Notes: generated from the sequence alone by a model not told the origin. A stretch of DNA of 64,000 nucleotides from Pararhizobium sp. IMCC21322 (GCF_030758295.1 NZ_CP132335.1:310001-374000), one strand, 5' to 3'. Shown: positions 1 to 9,039, numbered from the stretch's first letter. A program made the numbers and translations.

Positions 1-1017
1 CACCGCATAAAGCAACAGGAACTGCATCGGTCCAAACCCGGAGCCCTGCACAAGGTCTGCAATCGCATTCGGCAGCCCGGCAATCGACAACATGCGCGAA
101 TAGAAGCTGGCCGCGATCAGCAGCAACAGGATCGATACAGAGATAATCGCCGTTTGCTTCATCACCTCCCACAGGCGCTTCCGATCCAGAGACCTGCGCG
201 ACAGGGCCACGATCAGCGCACCAAACGCGCCAATGCCACCTGCCTCGGTTGGGGTGAAGTATCCGGTATAAAGCCCGCCCAGCACCAAAACGACCAGCAA
301 AGCAATCGGCACCAGCTTGCCCAACATTGTGAGCAGCGGCATTGGTTCGATATCAATGTCCTGCCGCCGTGCCTTGGAAACGTCAGGATCCGTCAGCACA
401 AAGCGCGGGAATACAATGGTGATGCCAATCAACATCGCGACGAACCCGCCAGCAAGCAACAGCCCTGGCACGATGCCAGCCAGGAACATGCCGCCGATCG
501 AGACCTCAGCCAGAACGCCGTAGATGATCAGCAACAGGCTTGGAGGAATCAACATGCCCAGAACTGACGACCCGGCCACAGTCCCGGCGGAGAACGCCGG
601 GCGATATCCATGGCGCGTCATTTCCGGCACAGCGACCCGCGTGAAGACAGCAGCCGAGGCAATGGACACGCCTGTAACCGCCGCAAAGATTGTGTTGGCC
701 GCAACCGTGGCAACGCCAAGTCCGCAGATCATTCGGCGCAACAGCTGTTCCGCTACCTCGAACGTATCGCGCCCCACATTGGAGACGCTCACCAGAAGCC
801 CCATGAGAACAAACAGCGGGATTGTCGCAAAGAGGTAATCAGCAATCCCACTATAGGCGGTCAGTTCCAGCATCTTGAACGCCAGATCGACATTGTCGCG
901 AATGATCCAGATACCGACAAACGCCACGGAAATAAGCGCATAGGCGATCTGCATACCTATCAGGACCAGCCCGACAAGAACGACAATCAGAATGAAACCG
1001 ATGGCAAGGGTGGTCAT
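1..1017 (-). CDS. TRAP transporter large permease (DctM family), partial
   Basis: This is the large membrane subunit of a tripartite ATP-independent periplasmic transporter, which moves a substrate across the inner membrane using an ion gradient. 339 codons are visible and the C-terminus lies beyond the left edge. The translation begins MTTLAIGFILIVVLVGL and is a run of hydrophobic helices, with DctM-type stretches such as LIPPSLLLIIYGVLAEVSIG and YFTPTEAGGIGAFGAL. The ATG overlaps the stop of the small permease (ATGA at 1014-1017), so the two are translationally coupled. It is the last visible gene of an operon that starts with a molybdenum hydroxylase, so the likely cargo is that enzyme's substrate, probably an organic acid (inference). 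Confidence 0.93.
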   Translation of the reverse strand, partial: MTTLAIGFILIVVLVGLVLIGMQIAYALISVAFVGIWIIRDNVDLAFKMLELTAYSGIADYLFATIPLFVLMGLLVSVSNVGRDTFEVAEQLLRRMICGLGVATVAANTIFAAVTGVSIASAAVFTRVAVPEMTRHGYRPAFSAGTVAGSSVLGMLIPPSLLLIIYGVLAEVSIGGMFLAGIVPGLLLAGGFVAMLIGITIVFPRFVLTDPDVSKARRQDIDIEPMPLLTMLGKLVPIALLVVLVLGGLYTGYFTPTEAGGIGAFGALIVALSRRSLDRKRLWEVMKQTAIISVSILLLLIAASFYSRMLSIAGLPNAIADLVQGSGFGPMQFLLLYAV

Positions 1018-1580
1018 GTGGCATTGCTCCGAAGACTGCGCACTTCATCGGTCATGCGATAGAGCGCCGAAAGCGACGCCACAGCGGAACCGAGCACTGT
1101 GATGGCTCGGAAGGGAAAGGTGGGGATGGTGAAAACGCCTTGCACGCCAAAGAATTCAGCGCCGGTCCAGGCATCCATCATCTTGGGCCAGGAGGCCCAG
1201 AAGATCAGGCCAAACACGATCGCCCCGGTCAGGGCAAAAAACACCTCAAGCCAGCACACCGCGTTGGGCGAAGCCCGCTGCAACCTGCGCACCAGAAAAT
1301 CCGCCCGTGTCAGCCGCTTCTGCTGAATCGCCGCAGCCACCTGCAGGAATACGATGGCCACCACTGTGCGGGCAGCAATCTCGGACACACCCGTGATGGG
1401 TGAGTCAAAGAAATTGCGGCCCAGAACATCGGCCACAACCAGCGCCATCAGTCCGCCGATACACAGCGTTCCAACCGAGAACATGATCGCCGCCACACTG
1501 CCCAGAATGGCCCCCACCGGGGCCTCGGCAAAGCTGGGGACAAATCGGTCCTGTTCGTTGCTGGGATAGTGCTTGCTCAT
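1014..1580 (-). CDS. TRAP transporter small permease (DctQ family)
   Basis: This 188-residue protein is the four-helix small membrane subunit of a TRAP transporter and pairs with the large permease that follows it. Hydrophobic segments lie in the first third (SVAAIMFSVGTLCIGGLMAL), middle and C-terminus. The segment VVAIVFLQVAAAIQQKRLTR followed by ADFLVRRL is characteristic of the family. I chose the ATG at 1580. An in-frame TTG at 1613 with GGAG upstream is a possible earlier start. It ends in an ATGA overlap with the large subunit. Substrate specificity is not set by this subunit. Confidence 0.92.
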   Translation of the reverse strand: MSKHYPSNEQDRFVPSFAEAPVGAILGSVAAIMFSVGTLCIGGLMALVVADVLGRNFFDSPITGVSEIAARTVVAIVFLQVAAAIQQKRLTRADFLVRRLQRASPNAVCWLEVFFALTGAIVFGLIFWASWPKMMDAWTGAEFFGVQGVFTIPTFPFRAITVLGSAVASLSALYRMTDEVRSLRSNAT

Positions 1581-1619
1581 ATCAACAGGCTCATGGCTTT
1601 CTTCAAAGGGCAAAAGGCT

Positions 1620-1642
1620 CCGGTCGCAGTTTGAGCGACCGG
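1620..1642 (-). promoter_or_regulatory. Intercistronic hairpin between TRAP binding protein and permease genes
   Basis: CCGGTCGC and GCGACCGG form a perfect 8-bp stem with a 7-nt loop, just after the binding-protein stop codon and before the small permease gene. No long U tract follows, so it looks like an RNA-stabilising or attenuating hairpin that lets the binding protein be made in excess of the permeases, rather than an operon terminator (inference). Confidence 0.6.
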
Positions 1643-1666
1643 AAGCCCATTGTTCAAGATCGAAAT

Positions 1667-2722
1667 TTAGCGACCTTCATCCCAGTTGCGCAATGGAGTG
1701 GCACCCCGCTCACGCAGCGCATCGAAATAGGCCTTCAGAACCACTTTGCCGGCGTCGCCTGTTTGCTCAAGCCATGGCGCTACGATGTCGGGAAGACCCT
1801 CGACCCACGCGGTTTTCTCAGCCTCGGGCAATTCGTGAACCGTCAATCCTGCGGCCTGCATTTCGGTCATCGCACGTTCTGCCAGATCAGACACATAATC
1901 ACCATGTGCAGCCGACGTGGCTTTGGCCGCATCGCGAAACGCCTGCTGGACAGGTTCCGGCAGTCCGTTGAAGAAGTCTTCATTGGCAGCAATCCCGCCA
2001 AAATACATCGACCCGATACCCACACGGGTTAACTCGGGTGCGACTTCATAAACACGCGTGGGCAGGATGCCGGAGGCAAACGACAATGTGCCTTCGGTTA
2101 CACCGGTCTGAATGTTGGTGTAATATGTGGTCAGCGCGCCATCGACGGGCGTCGCGCCTGTTTCCCGGAGCCAGTTGGCCGACGTACCCGGGGCATTCAG
2201 CTTGCGGTTTTGCAGGTCAGACATCGCCATCACCGGAAAGGTGGCGTAAATGTCATAGCTATCCGTGATCAGTGATGACAGATGCACCATGCCATTCTCG
2301 GACCAGCTGTTGGCCAGTTCGGGCAGGTTCTGACTCAAATCGTCGAAAATTTCGATGATCATCTTATGATCGGACGTCGCGAAAGGCGTGAAATAGGTGA
2401 CGTTCTGGAGCGGCATGTTTGCCCCTTCCCAGACCGTGCCCACCATGCCGACATCGACGATTCCATCCATCACCGCTTCGCGGGTGTCAGTGAACTTATA
2501 AAGGGTTCCGGCATAGGCCTCGTTCCAGTTGACCTGATACGCGCCTGCTTCGGCCAGAATACGGTTCACCTCGGGTTGAAAGGTGTTCTTCATTGCGTAA
2601 ACCCAGATATTGGCCTCAGGGTGTGAAGATCCGATATTGACCGTAATCTGCTCTTGGGCCGAGGCCCAACCTGCGGCACTGATCCCGAGTGCGGCAACTG
2701 TAGTGAATAAGCTATATTTCAT
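1667..2722 (-). CDS. TRAP transporter substrate-binding protein (DctP family)
   Basis: This 351-residue periplasmic protein binds the transported substrate and hands it to the TRAP permeases. The ATG at 2722 is preceded by a strong GGGAGG ribosome site. It opens a signal peptide (MKYSLFTTVAALGISAAGWASA, written here as a cleavage after ASA, before QEQ). The mature protein has the TRAP binding-protein layout, including an HPEANIWVYAMKNTFQPEV-like N-terminal segment and SANWLRETGATPV in the central beta strand region, which often carries the arginine that binds a carboxylate. The gap to the upstream molybdenum hydroxylase gene is 48 bp, so they are probably cotranscribed. The exact ligand is unknown. 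Confidence 0.92.
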   Translation of the reverse strand: MKYSLFTTVAALGISAAGWASAQEQITVNIGSSHPEANIWVYAMKNTFQPEVNRILAEAGAYQVNWNEAYAGTLYKFTDTREAVMDGIVDVGMVGTVWEGANMPLQNVTYFTPFATSDHKMIIEIFDDLSQNLPELANSWSENGMVHLSSLITDSYDIYATFPVMAMSDLQNRKLNAPGTSANWLRETGATPVDGALTTYYTNIQTGVTEGTLSFASGILPTRVYEVAPELTRVGIGSMYFGGIAANEDFFNGLPEPVQQAFRDAAKATSAAHGDYVSDLAERAMTEMQAAGLTVHELPEAEKTAWVEGLPDIVAPWLEQTGDAGKVVLKAYFDALRERGATPLRNWDEGR

Positions 2723-2770
2723 GTTTGTTCCTCCCAGAACACGGATGCTCTTGCGCATCCTTCGGTGGTG

Positions 2771-5152
2771 TTAATCTTCAATAGAACCAAGCGCGCGTAA
2801 AATGCGCTCTGGTGTGAAGGGCATTTCCGTCACTTGCGCACCCAGCGGCCGCAAAGCATCATTAATTGCATTCATCACGGCTGCCGGTGCGCCAGCCGTG
2901 CCAGCTTCGCCCGCCCCTTTGGCGCCAAGCGCGCTTTCTTTGGTCGGGGTTTCCACATGGCCCACGACCATGTCAGGCATCTCGCCCGCCATCGGCACCA
3001 GATAATCAGCCATCGAGCCGTTGAGCAGCTGGCCTTCCCTGTCGTAGTGAATTTCTTCGAAAAGCGCGCCGCCAAGCCCTTGCACGATGCCGCCCCTGAT
3101 CTGTTCATCAACCAATTGCGGGTTGATGATCCGACCGCAATCCTCCACGCACCAATGTTTCAGAAGCTTTACGATCCCGGTATCTGTATCGATCTCAAGG
3201 TAACTGGCTTGCACCCCATTGGTGAACGCAAACGGGTATTCGGATGTGATGTAATGCCTGGTCTGCACCAACTCGCGCGGCAGACCATCGGGCAATGTAT
3301 CGCCGCGGAAATAGACAATGCGCCCAAGCTCTGCCAGCGGCATACGCTCTGCGCCGGTTTCGACGTCCACGACGTTGCCATCCTGAATATCCAGAGACGC
3401 CACTTCGGCCTGTAGCATAGCGGCTGCGACTTCGAGGATTGAGTCCCGCAGTGCCCGCGCTGATCGCAAGGCCGCTTCTCCGCCAATGCCCGCTCCGCGA
3501 GATGCCCAGGTGCCCCCACCATATGGCGTGACTTGGGTGTCACCGGTGATGACCCGCACATTGCCCGGATGCACACCCACACCTTCGGCCACGATCTGCG
3601 ACAGCATCGCTTCGGTGCCCTGTCCCTGCTCCGTCACCCCGGACAGCGCCACGATGGACCCGTCCGGATCCATGCGCACAGTGCAGCCATCCTGCGCCGA
3701 GATGCGCGCGCCGCCAATGCCGTACATAAATGGCGACGGGTTGGTCAGTTCGATGAAACTGGCAATGCCGATGCCACGATGAACACCCCGCGCACGCGCC
3801 TCTGCCTGATCGGCACGCAGCGCGTCGTAATCCATCAGCGCCACCAGCTTGTCCATGCTTTGGTGATGTGACAGTCCTTCGAACCGCATCTTTGCGGGCG
3901 AGGTGACGGGATAGGCATCATCGGCATATAAATTCCGGCGGCGTATTTCGACCGGGTCCATGCCCAACTCCGCCGCCGCCATATCAACCAGACCTTCGGT
4001 CACAGCCACAGCAATTGGATGCCCGACTGCGCGGTATTGGCACGTCGGTGTCTTGTTCTGGAAAACCACGGTCGTCTTGGCGCGGTAATTGGCGAAATCA
4101 TAAGGACCGCCGCACAAATTCACGACCTGATTGCCCTCAATCGCCGATGTCCGTGGGTAAACTGAGTAGGCACCAATTGCCGTCCAGTCATCCACATCAA
4201 TCGCCAGGATTTTGCCCTCGGCATCAACGGCGATTTTCGCCTCTATCTCATGGTCACGCGCATGAATATCGCTGGTGAAGCTTTCCAGACGGTCGGCGAT
4301 GAATTTGACGGGGCGCGCCATGATTTTTGAAATCGCGGCAGTCGCAACTTCGTCTGGATAGACATGCACCTTGATGCCGTAAGACCCACCGACATCGCCA
4401 CAGATGACCCGCACGCGGGATTCCGCAATATCCAGATGTTTGGCCAGAACGGTCTGCATCATATGCGGCGCTTGCGTGGCATGATACGCCGTCATCTGTC
4501 CTTCAGCCGGGTTCCAGTCGACCAGAATGGACCGGGGTTCCAGAGTGACACCCGTGTGCCGCCCTGTCTTGAAGCGCGCCGACACGACCTTGTGGGCGGT
4601 CGCGAAAACGCCGTCGACATCGCCCTCTTCGTGCAGCCTTTGGAAGGCCAGGTTATCACCCATCTCGGAGTGCAGCACAGGCGTTGCTGCATCCAGCGCA
4701 GTCATCATGTCAGCAACAGCGGGTAGAGGATCATAAGCCACTTCAACCAATGCAGCGCCATCTTCGGCCGCAGCGCGGGACGTTGCAACCACCGCAACCA
4801 CAGGCTCGCCAACCCAGCAGGACCGGTCGATTGCCATAGGATGCTCCGGCGGTGATTTCATTCCTTTGAGATGTTCCAGCACAGCCACCCAGGGCGTACA
4901 GACCTCAGCCAGATCAGCGCCGGTGAAAATCCGCAGGACGCCTTTCACCGATTTGGCCTCTTCTGCATCAATGCCCAGGATTTTGGCATGGGCGAATGAC
5001 GAGCGCACAAAGACCACATGCACCATGCGCGGCAAGGTGATGTCGTCCACATATTTGCCCCGACCTTCAACCAGTCGCCCGGCATTGGGGCGCGGGACAG
5101 TCTTGCCGATATAGGAATTTGGGCGATCGGGATTGCCAAACTGAATGGTCAT
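2771..5152 (-). CDS. Molybdopterin-binding large subunit of a xanthine dehydrogenase/CO dehydrogenase-type hydroxylase
   Basis: The 793-residue catalytic subunit binds molybdenum-cytosine dinucleotide cofactor and should hydroxylate a carbon centre of an organic substrate using water. The family's active-site glutamate is present at about residue 749 in KGAGEAGTAGA near the C-terminus. The loop that reads AYRCSFR in true CO dehydrogenases is QYRAVGHP here (residues 372-379). It has no Cys that could ligate copper, so this is unlikely to oxidise CO. Its ATG overlaps the iron-sulfur subunit stop (5149-5152). No cofactor-insertion gene (xdhC or coxD-F type) is visible nearby. The true substrate could be an N-heterocycle, aldehyde or related compound. 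Confidence 0.93.
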   Translation of the reverse strand: MTIQFGNPDRPNSYIGKTVPRPNAGRLVEGRGKYVDDITLPRMVHVVFVRSSFAHAKILGIDAEEAKSVKGVLRIFTGADLAEVCTPWVAVLEHLKGMKSPPEHPMAIDRSCWVGEPVVAVVATSRAAAEDGAALVEVAYDPLPAVADMMTALDAATPVLHSEMGDNLAFQRLHEEGDVDGVFATAHKVVSARFKTGRHTGVTLEPRSILVDWNPAEGQMTAYHATQAPHMMQTVLAKHLDIAESRVRVICGDVGGSYGIKVHVYPDEVATAAISKIMARPVKFIADRLESFTSDIHARDHEIEAKIAVDAEGKILAIDVDDWTAIGAYSVYPRTSAIEGNQVVNLCGGPYDFANYRAKTTVVFQNKTPTCQYRAVGHPIAVAVTEGLVDMAAAELGMDPVEIRRRNLYADDAYPVTSPAKMRFEGLSHHQSMDKLVALMDYDALRADQAEARARGVHRGIGIASFIELTNPSPFMYGIGGARISAQDGCTVRMDPDGSIVALSGVTEQGQGTEAMLSQIVAEGVGVHPGNVRVITGDTQVTPYGGGTWASRGAGIGGEAALRSARALRDSILEVAAAMLQAEVASLDIQDGNVVDVETGAERMPLAELGRIVYFRGDTLPDGLPRELVQTRHYITSEYPFAFTNGVQASYLEIDTDTGIVKLLKHWCVEDCGRIINPQLVDEQIRGGIVQGLGGALFEEIHYDREGQLLNGSMADYLVPMAGEMPDMVVGHVETPTKESALGAKGAGEAGTAGAPAAVMNAINDALRPLGAQVTEMPFTPERILRALGSIED

Positions 5153-5649
5153 GCCTGCACCTCACCAGCCCGTTGTCGTGCCACCGTCTCCACCGCATCG
5201 ACAATGGCCTCATATCCCGTGCAACGGCAGTAATTGCCCGACAGATGCTCGCGGATCGCCGCCCGTTCGGGCACCCCGCCCTGCGCCAACAGTTCTTCCG
5301 CCGCAACCAGCATTCCGGGCGTGCAGAATCCGCATTGCAACGCGTTGCGTGCAATAAACGCCTCTTGCAGGTCGCGAATAGCGTCGCTGTCAGACAGTCC
5401 TTCGATGGTCCAGACATCTGCACCGTCCAACTGAGCGGCCAGCATCAGACAGCCCCGCACGGACGCTCCATCCACGCGAATTGTACACGCGCCACACACA
5501 CCGTGCTCACAACTGGCATGGGCTCCGGTCAGGCCAAGATCCTGGCGCAGAAAATCAATGACATGCTGTCCGGCAGGCACACGCGCCTCAACCGGCTCAC
5601 CATTAACCGTCAGATCGATATCAATCTGGTCAGCAAAACTCTTGGTCAT
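5149..5649 (-). CDS. 2Fe-2S subunit of the molybdenum hydroxylase
   Basis: This 166-residue subunit carries electrons from the molybdenum centre to FAD. It has a plant-ferredoxin-type cluster site with Cys47, Cys52, Cys55 and Cys67 (CEHGVCGAC, then C). A second, helical cluster site has Cys106, Cys109, Cys141 and Cys143 (CGFCTPGM and CRCTGYE). All eight ligands are intact and the length is normal for the CoxS/XdhA-type small subunit. It overlaps both neighbours by four bases, so the three subunits are made in a tight coupled order. Confidence 0.96.
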   Translation of the reverse strand: MTKSFADQIDIDLTVNGEPVEARVPAGQHVIDFLRQDLGLTGAHASCEHGVCGACTIRVDGASVRGCLMLAAQLDGADVWTIEGLSDSDAIRDLQEAFIARNALQCGFCTPGMLVAAEELLAQGGVPERAAIREHLSGNYCRCTGYEAIVDAVETVARQRAGEVQA

Positions 5650-6479
5650 GCGCTGTCTCCCTTCGCCTGTGCCACAGCACGGCGCAGCAGAATGCCTGCG
5701 ATATGGCGGCGATAACTGGCGCTGCCCTGCGTGTCCGAGGCCGGATCAATTTCGGCGCGCAAAGCCGTGACAGCGCCGTCAACATTGCCCTGGTCAAGCT
5801 GCGCCATCGCATTGCGCGCCAGTATCGGCGTCGACCCGACAGACAGTAATGAAATCCGGTGCCCGGTGCTGCGCGCCACGAGGCACAGGCCCACCAAGGC
5901 ATAATCCCCGGATCGGCGCGTGACCTCCTGCAAGACCTGCTGCTCGTCTGCTTCTGCCTTTGGAACAGTAATCGCAGTCAAAATCTCACCGTCTTCAAGC
6001 GAGGTCTCAAAAAGATCCTCAAAGAAATCTTCGGCGGCAACACTCCGCTCCCCGTCCGGGCCGTGAATGTGCATCGTCGCCCCGAGCGCCAGCATGCAAG
6101 CCGGGAATTCTGCCGCCGGATCGGCATGAGCCAGCGCTCCACCAATGGTGCCTCGATTGCGAATGGCAGCATGGGCAATGTATGAGACGGCCTCTGCCAG
6201 CAATGGAACATGCGCTTTGATTAAAGGGTCGACGCCAATTTCTACGTGCTTTGTCAGGGCACCAATGCGCAGGGTTTCTGCTTCTTCGGTGACGCCCGAA
6301 AGCTCTGCAATACGCGAGATATCGACAAGCATGTCACCGGTCGACAGCCGCATATTCATGGCCGCAATGAGGCTCTGACCACCGGCAAGCACACGGCCCA
6401 TGCCGTCGGACGACGCCAAAAGCTCCATCGCATGCGACAGGTCATTTGCTCGAGCATATCCGCCCGCCGAAGCTTTCAT
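5646..6479 (-). CDS. FAD-binding medium subunit of the molybdenum hydroxylase
   Basis: The 277-residue medium subunit passes electrons from the iron-sulfur clusters to an acceptor through FAD. The two family signatures are present: AGGQS at residues 32-36 and TIGG at residues 111-114 (in IRNRGTIGGALAHADP), followed by the C-terminal CO-dehydrogenase flavoprotein domain. It is the first gene of the operon. Its promoter region is shared with a divergent TetR gene and contains the tandem operators described separately. The order medium-small-large subunit is that of coxMSL operons. Confidence 0.95.
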   Translation of the reverse strand: MKASAGGYARANDLSHAMELLASSDGMGRVLAGGQSLIAAMNMRLSTGDMLVDISRIAELSGVTEEAETLRIGALTKHVEIGVDPLIKAHVPLLAEAVSYIAHAAIRNRGTIGGALAHADPAAEFPACMLALGATMHIHGPDGERSVAAEDFFEDLFETSLEDGEILTAITVPKAEADEQQVLQEVTRRSGDYALVGLCLVARSTGHRISLLSVGSTPILARNAMAQLDQGNVDGAVTALRAEIDPASDTQGSASYRRHIAGILLRRAVAQAKGDSA

Positions 6480-6520
6480 GCGCTGTCCTCCCTGAGCATC
6501 AATGCTCCCCGCATTGACTA

Positions 6521-6557
6521 TTGATCAAATGATCACTCTTATTGATCATATGATCAA
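6521..6557. promoter_or_regulatory. Tandem palindromic operators for the divergent TetR regulator
   Basis: A near-perfect palindrome TTGATCAAATGATCAC (6521-6536) and a perfect one, TTGATCATATGATCAA (6542-6557), are 21 bp apart, two helical turns, in the 128-bp gap between the hydroxylase operon and the TetR gene. A further TGATCA half site lies at 6591-6596, beside the TetR start. The spacing puts two dimers on the same DNA face, as expected for autoregulation plus control of the catabolic operon. Binding by this TetR is inferred from position. Confidence 0.7.
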
Positions 6558-6607
6558 CAAAAGGATTATGATTGCAAGAAGAATCTTTTTTGATCACAAA
6601 CAAGGTC

Positions 6608-7240
6608 ATGGATATGGACAAGACCGATAGCATCGACCCAAAGGCAAAACGACGTCGGCTGCCACCCGACGAGCGGCGGCAACAGATTGTCGACGGGGCT
6701 GTGGCATTCTTTGCCGAAGTCGGGCTTGAGGGCAAAACCCGTGATTTGGCCAAGCGCGTGGGAATCACCCAATCTTTGCTTTTCAACTATTTTGAAAACA
6801 AGGAATCCCTGATCGAAGCCGTCTATGCCCAAGTCTATATTGACCGGCTTGCGCCGGAATGGAGCCACCGCCTGGTCGACCGAAAGGTCCCGCTGAGATC
6901 TCGGTTGCTGGCCTTTTACAAAGACTACAGCACGCTGATTTTCGAATATGAATGGATGCGGATTTTCATGTTTTCGGGCCTTGCCGGAGCCGAGTTGAAC
7001 CGGCGTTATCTTGAACATCTGAACAAAATGATTTTGCATCCTTTGCTCGACGAGATGCACGCGGCATCGTCCCATTCGATGATGCCGGACATGGAAGATC
7101 TTTGGAATCTGCACGGTGGCATCGTCTACATAGGAATCCGCCAGCACATTTACCGAATGCCGTGCCCGGATGATCCCGGCCCGGCCATTGAACATGCGAT
7201 TGACCGGTTTTTGCAGGCTTTCGCAATTGAGCAGGATTGA
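6608..7240 (+). CDS. TetR/AcrR family transcriptional regulator
   Basis: This 210-residue repressor is divergent from the hydroxylase-TRAP operon and probably controls it. The N-terminus shows the TetR helix-turn-helix (RRQQIVDGAVAFFAEVG, then TRDLAKRVGITQSLLFNYF). The remainder is a helical ligand-binding domain of ordinary length. I chose the ATG at 6608; another ATG (6614) and an upstream TTG (6572) are in frame. The operon substrate or an early product is the expected inducer (inference). The downstream gap to 7450 (210 bp) shows no gene. Confidence 0.9.
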   Translation: MDMDKTDSIDPKAKRRRLPPDERRQQIVDGAVAFFAEVGLEGKTRDLAKRVGITQSLLFNYFENKESLIEAVYAQVYIDRLAPEWSHRLVDRKVPLRSRLLAFYKDYSTLIFEYEWMRIFMFSGLAGAELNRRYLEHLNKMILHPLLDEMHAASSHSMMPDMEDLWNLHGGIVYIGIRQHIYRMPCPDDPGPAIEHAIDRFLQAFAIEQD

Positions 7241-7450
7241 CGCATTTCTTCGACAGGCACACTGATCCGAAAGCTGGTGCCGCACCCACAGCCATAGCGT
7301 TTGTCGACCATATGGATTAGCTGTACCGTCTCGTCAGGCCAAGCGGGGAAAGGTGCATCTGAATGCTTAGAGGCTAAGTTCAGAACCCATTAAATTGACT
7401 GTGGCCGAGCGGCTGGATTGCGTCCGAACCTGCCGATTGCTTCACCTCGT

Positions 7451-7939
7451 TTACCGCCTCGCCCGCATTGGCAAGATCAAGCCCCACTGAGTTTCCTGAG
7501 GTGGCCCAAACGGTTCGAAACCCAGTTTCCTGTAGACAGCAATCGCCCGCTTGTTGTCAGGATGAGGATCGGTCGCGATCACCGGCGCACCCTCATCGAA
7601 AAGAGTCTTCATTCTTGCACCGATAAACGCTGATCCGTGCCCAACACCGATCATGTCAGGGTCTCCGATGTATTGGTCAATTCCTCGCGACCCCTGGGGA
7701 AGCTTGGTAAAATGATGATCTTCCCACCCATGCACGGTGTAGTCTTGCATGAAGGCAAAGGGGCGTTCATCGGTAGAGACAATCCATCGCGATACACGAG
7801 GATCGTTTATTTCTTCCCGATCGTATGACTCATCCAAGCCCCACCACTCGCGAACATGCGAATGTGCTTGCCACTTCTGAAGCAAATCGAGGTCATCCAT
7901 GGTTACTCGGTGAAAACCATAGGTTTTGGCAGTCATCAT
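7451..7939 (-). CDS. GNAT acetyltransferase of the AAC(6')/Acetyltransf_8 type
   Basis: A 162-residue GCN5-related N-acetyltransferase. The acetyl-CoA loop region reads SRGIDQYIGDPDMIGVGHGS. The C-terminal DPHPDNKRAIAVYRKLGFEP is the usual GNAT strand-helix end. The pattern RGIDQYIG with DPDMIG is shared with aminoglycoside 6'-N-acetyltransferases and siderophore-type acetylases. Related chromosomal proteins are common and most have no proven drug substrate, so resistance should not be assumed. Two adjacent ATGs (7939 and 7936) can serve as start. It stands alone, 81 bp from the LacI regulator on the same strand. Confidence 0.85.
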   Translation of the reverse strand: MMTAKTYGFHRVTMDDLDLLQKWQAHSHVREWWGLDESYDREEINDPRVSRWIVSTDERPFAFMQDYTVHGWEDHHFTKLPQGSRGIDQYIGDPDMIGVGHGSAFIGARMKTLFDEGAPVIATDPHPDNKRAIAVYRKLGFEPFGPPQETQWGLILPMRARR

Positions 7940-8020
7940 CCAAACAGCCTATCACATTGCCTGTTGGCAGTTTGAGCTCCAGTCCGTCATTCGAGGTGTT
8001 GGATTTTATTGGCCCCGACC

Positions 8021-9025
8021 CTAGGCCGTCTGACCTTTGTTCAGTTCAAATTTCAGATCGCTAATGGCTGTCGTTGGCGCGCCTTCCAAGCCACGTATGA
8101 TGCTGCGTGCCGAAACCCGGCCAATATCATGCCGTTTTGTAACAATCGTTGTCAGCTTCTGCGGCATGTTTTGGCCTGTGGGCAGGCCGCTGAATCCGGC
8201 TATTGCCAGATCATGCGGAATCCGAATTCCGGCCTCAATACAGTGCATCATTCCGCCAGTGGCCGCTGTATCATTGGAGAAGATAACAGCATCCCGGTCG
8301 GGCGCAATGTCCAGCAATCTGCTCAATCCCCGTTTTCCATCTGCAAAATTGGGTGGGCTTGCGAAAAGATCAGGCGCAATGATTTCCAGGCCCGCATCTT
8401 CAATCAGTAGCCTGATCTCTTCAAACCGATCCGCTGCTGAATAATCCTCTTCGTTCCAACCCACATACCCGAACCGTTCGTAGCCACGGGACAAAAGGTA
8501 TCTGGCGATTTCCCGACTGGCTGCGCGTTGATCCAAGCCAACACACATATCAATTGGCGTGTCCGTTAAACTCATCATTTCCACAACGGGCACGCCGGAA
8601 CTGGCCAGCATATTCCTGGTTTTCTGGGTGTGATAAATATTGGGCACGATGATCCCGGCCGGGCGCCAGGACATCATTGAATACAGCAACGCCTCTTCCT
8701 TCTGAAGGCTGTAACCCGATATGCCGACAATTGCGTGATAATCCGCTTTTTCAAGCTCTGAAGTAATGCCTTCCATAACTTCGGTAAACACGTTGTTGAC
8801 CAGGGAAGGTATGATGACAGCTATCTGATTGGAGCGGGTCGTGGCCAAAGACCCCGCCAACTGGTTTTGCACATATCCCATCTTTTCCACCACGGAAATG
8901 ATGTGAGCGCGCGAGCGCGCGGAGACCACGCCGCTGCCACGCAGCACCCGGGATACGGTCATTTCCGAGACACCGGCAACCTCCGCAACATCACGAAGTG
9001 TCAGGCGTCGCTTTTTTTGTGTCAT
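8021..9025 (-). CDS. LacI family transcriptional regulator
   Basis: A 334-residue sugar-type repressor. The N-terminal helix-turn-helix reads LTLRDVAEVAGVSEMTVSRV and is followed by a hinge and a periplasmic-binding-protein-like ligand domain. The ATG at 9025 places the DNA-binding helix immediately at the N-terminus as in all LacI proteins; reading further upstream would add about 30 unlikely residues. It is divergent from the FAD monooxygenase and ABC importer operon, with 75 bp between, so it very probably regulates that operon in response to the imported compound or a derivative (inference). Confidence 0.93.
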   Translation of the reverse strand: MTQKKRRLTLRDVAEVAGVSEMTVSRVLRGSGVVSARSRAHIISVVEKMGYVQNQLAGSLATTRSNQIAVIIPSLVNNVFTEVMEGITSELEKADYHAIVGISGYSLQKEEALLYSMMSWRPAGIIVPNIYHTQKTRNMLASSGVPVVEMMSLTDTPIDMCVGLDQRAASREIARYLLSRGYERFGYVGWNEEDYSAADRFEEIRLLIEDAGLEIIAPDLFASPPNFADGKRGLSRLLDIAPDRDAVIFSNDTAATGGMMHCIEAGIRIPHDLAIAGFSGLPTGQNMPQKLTTIVTKRHDIGRVSARSIIRGLEGAPTTAISDLKFELNKGQTA

Positions 9026-9039
9026 AGTTGCTGACCTAA

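Noticed and set aside
2771-6479. Aerobic carbon monoxide dehydrogenase (coxMSL)
   Set aside because: Subunit layout fits, but the large subunit has QYRAVGHP rather than AYRCSFR, so the copper-binding cysteine is missing.
6566-7285. 239-codon frame opposite the first TetR gene
   Set aside because: The plus-strand frame has an unmistakable TetR helix-turn-helix and the operator context fits it.
7451-7939. Acquired aminoglycoside resistance gene
   Set aside because: AAC(6')-like motifs but no integron, insertion sequence or other mobile context; probably a chromosomal GNAT.
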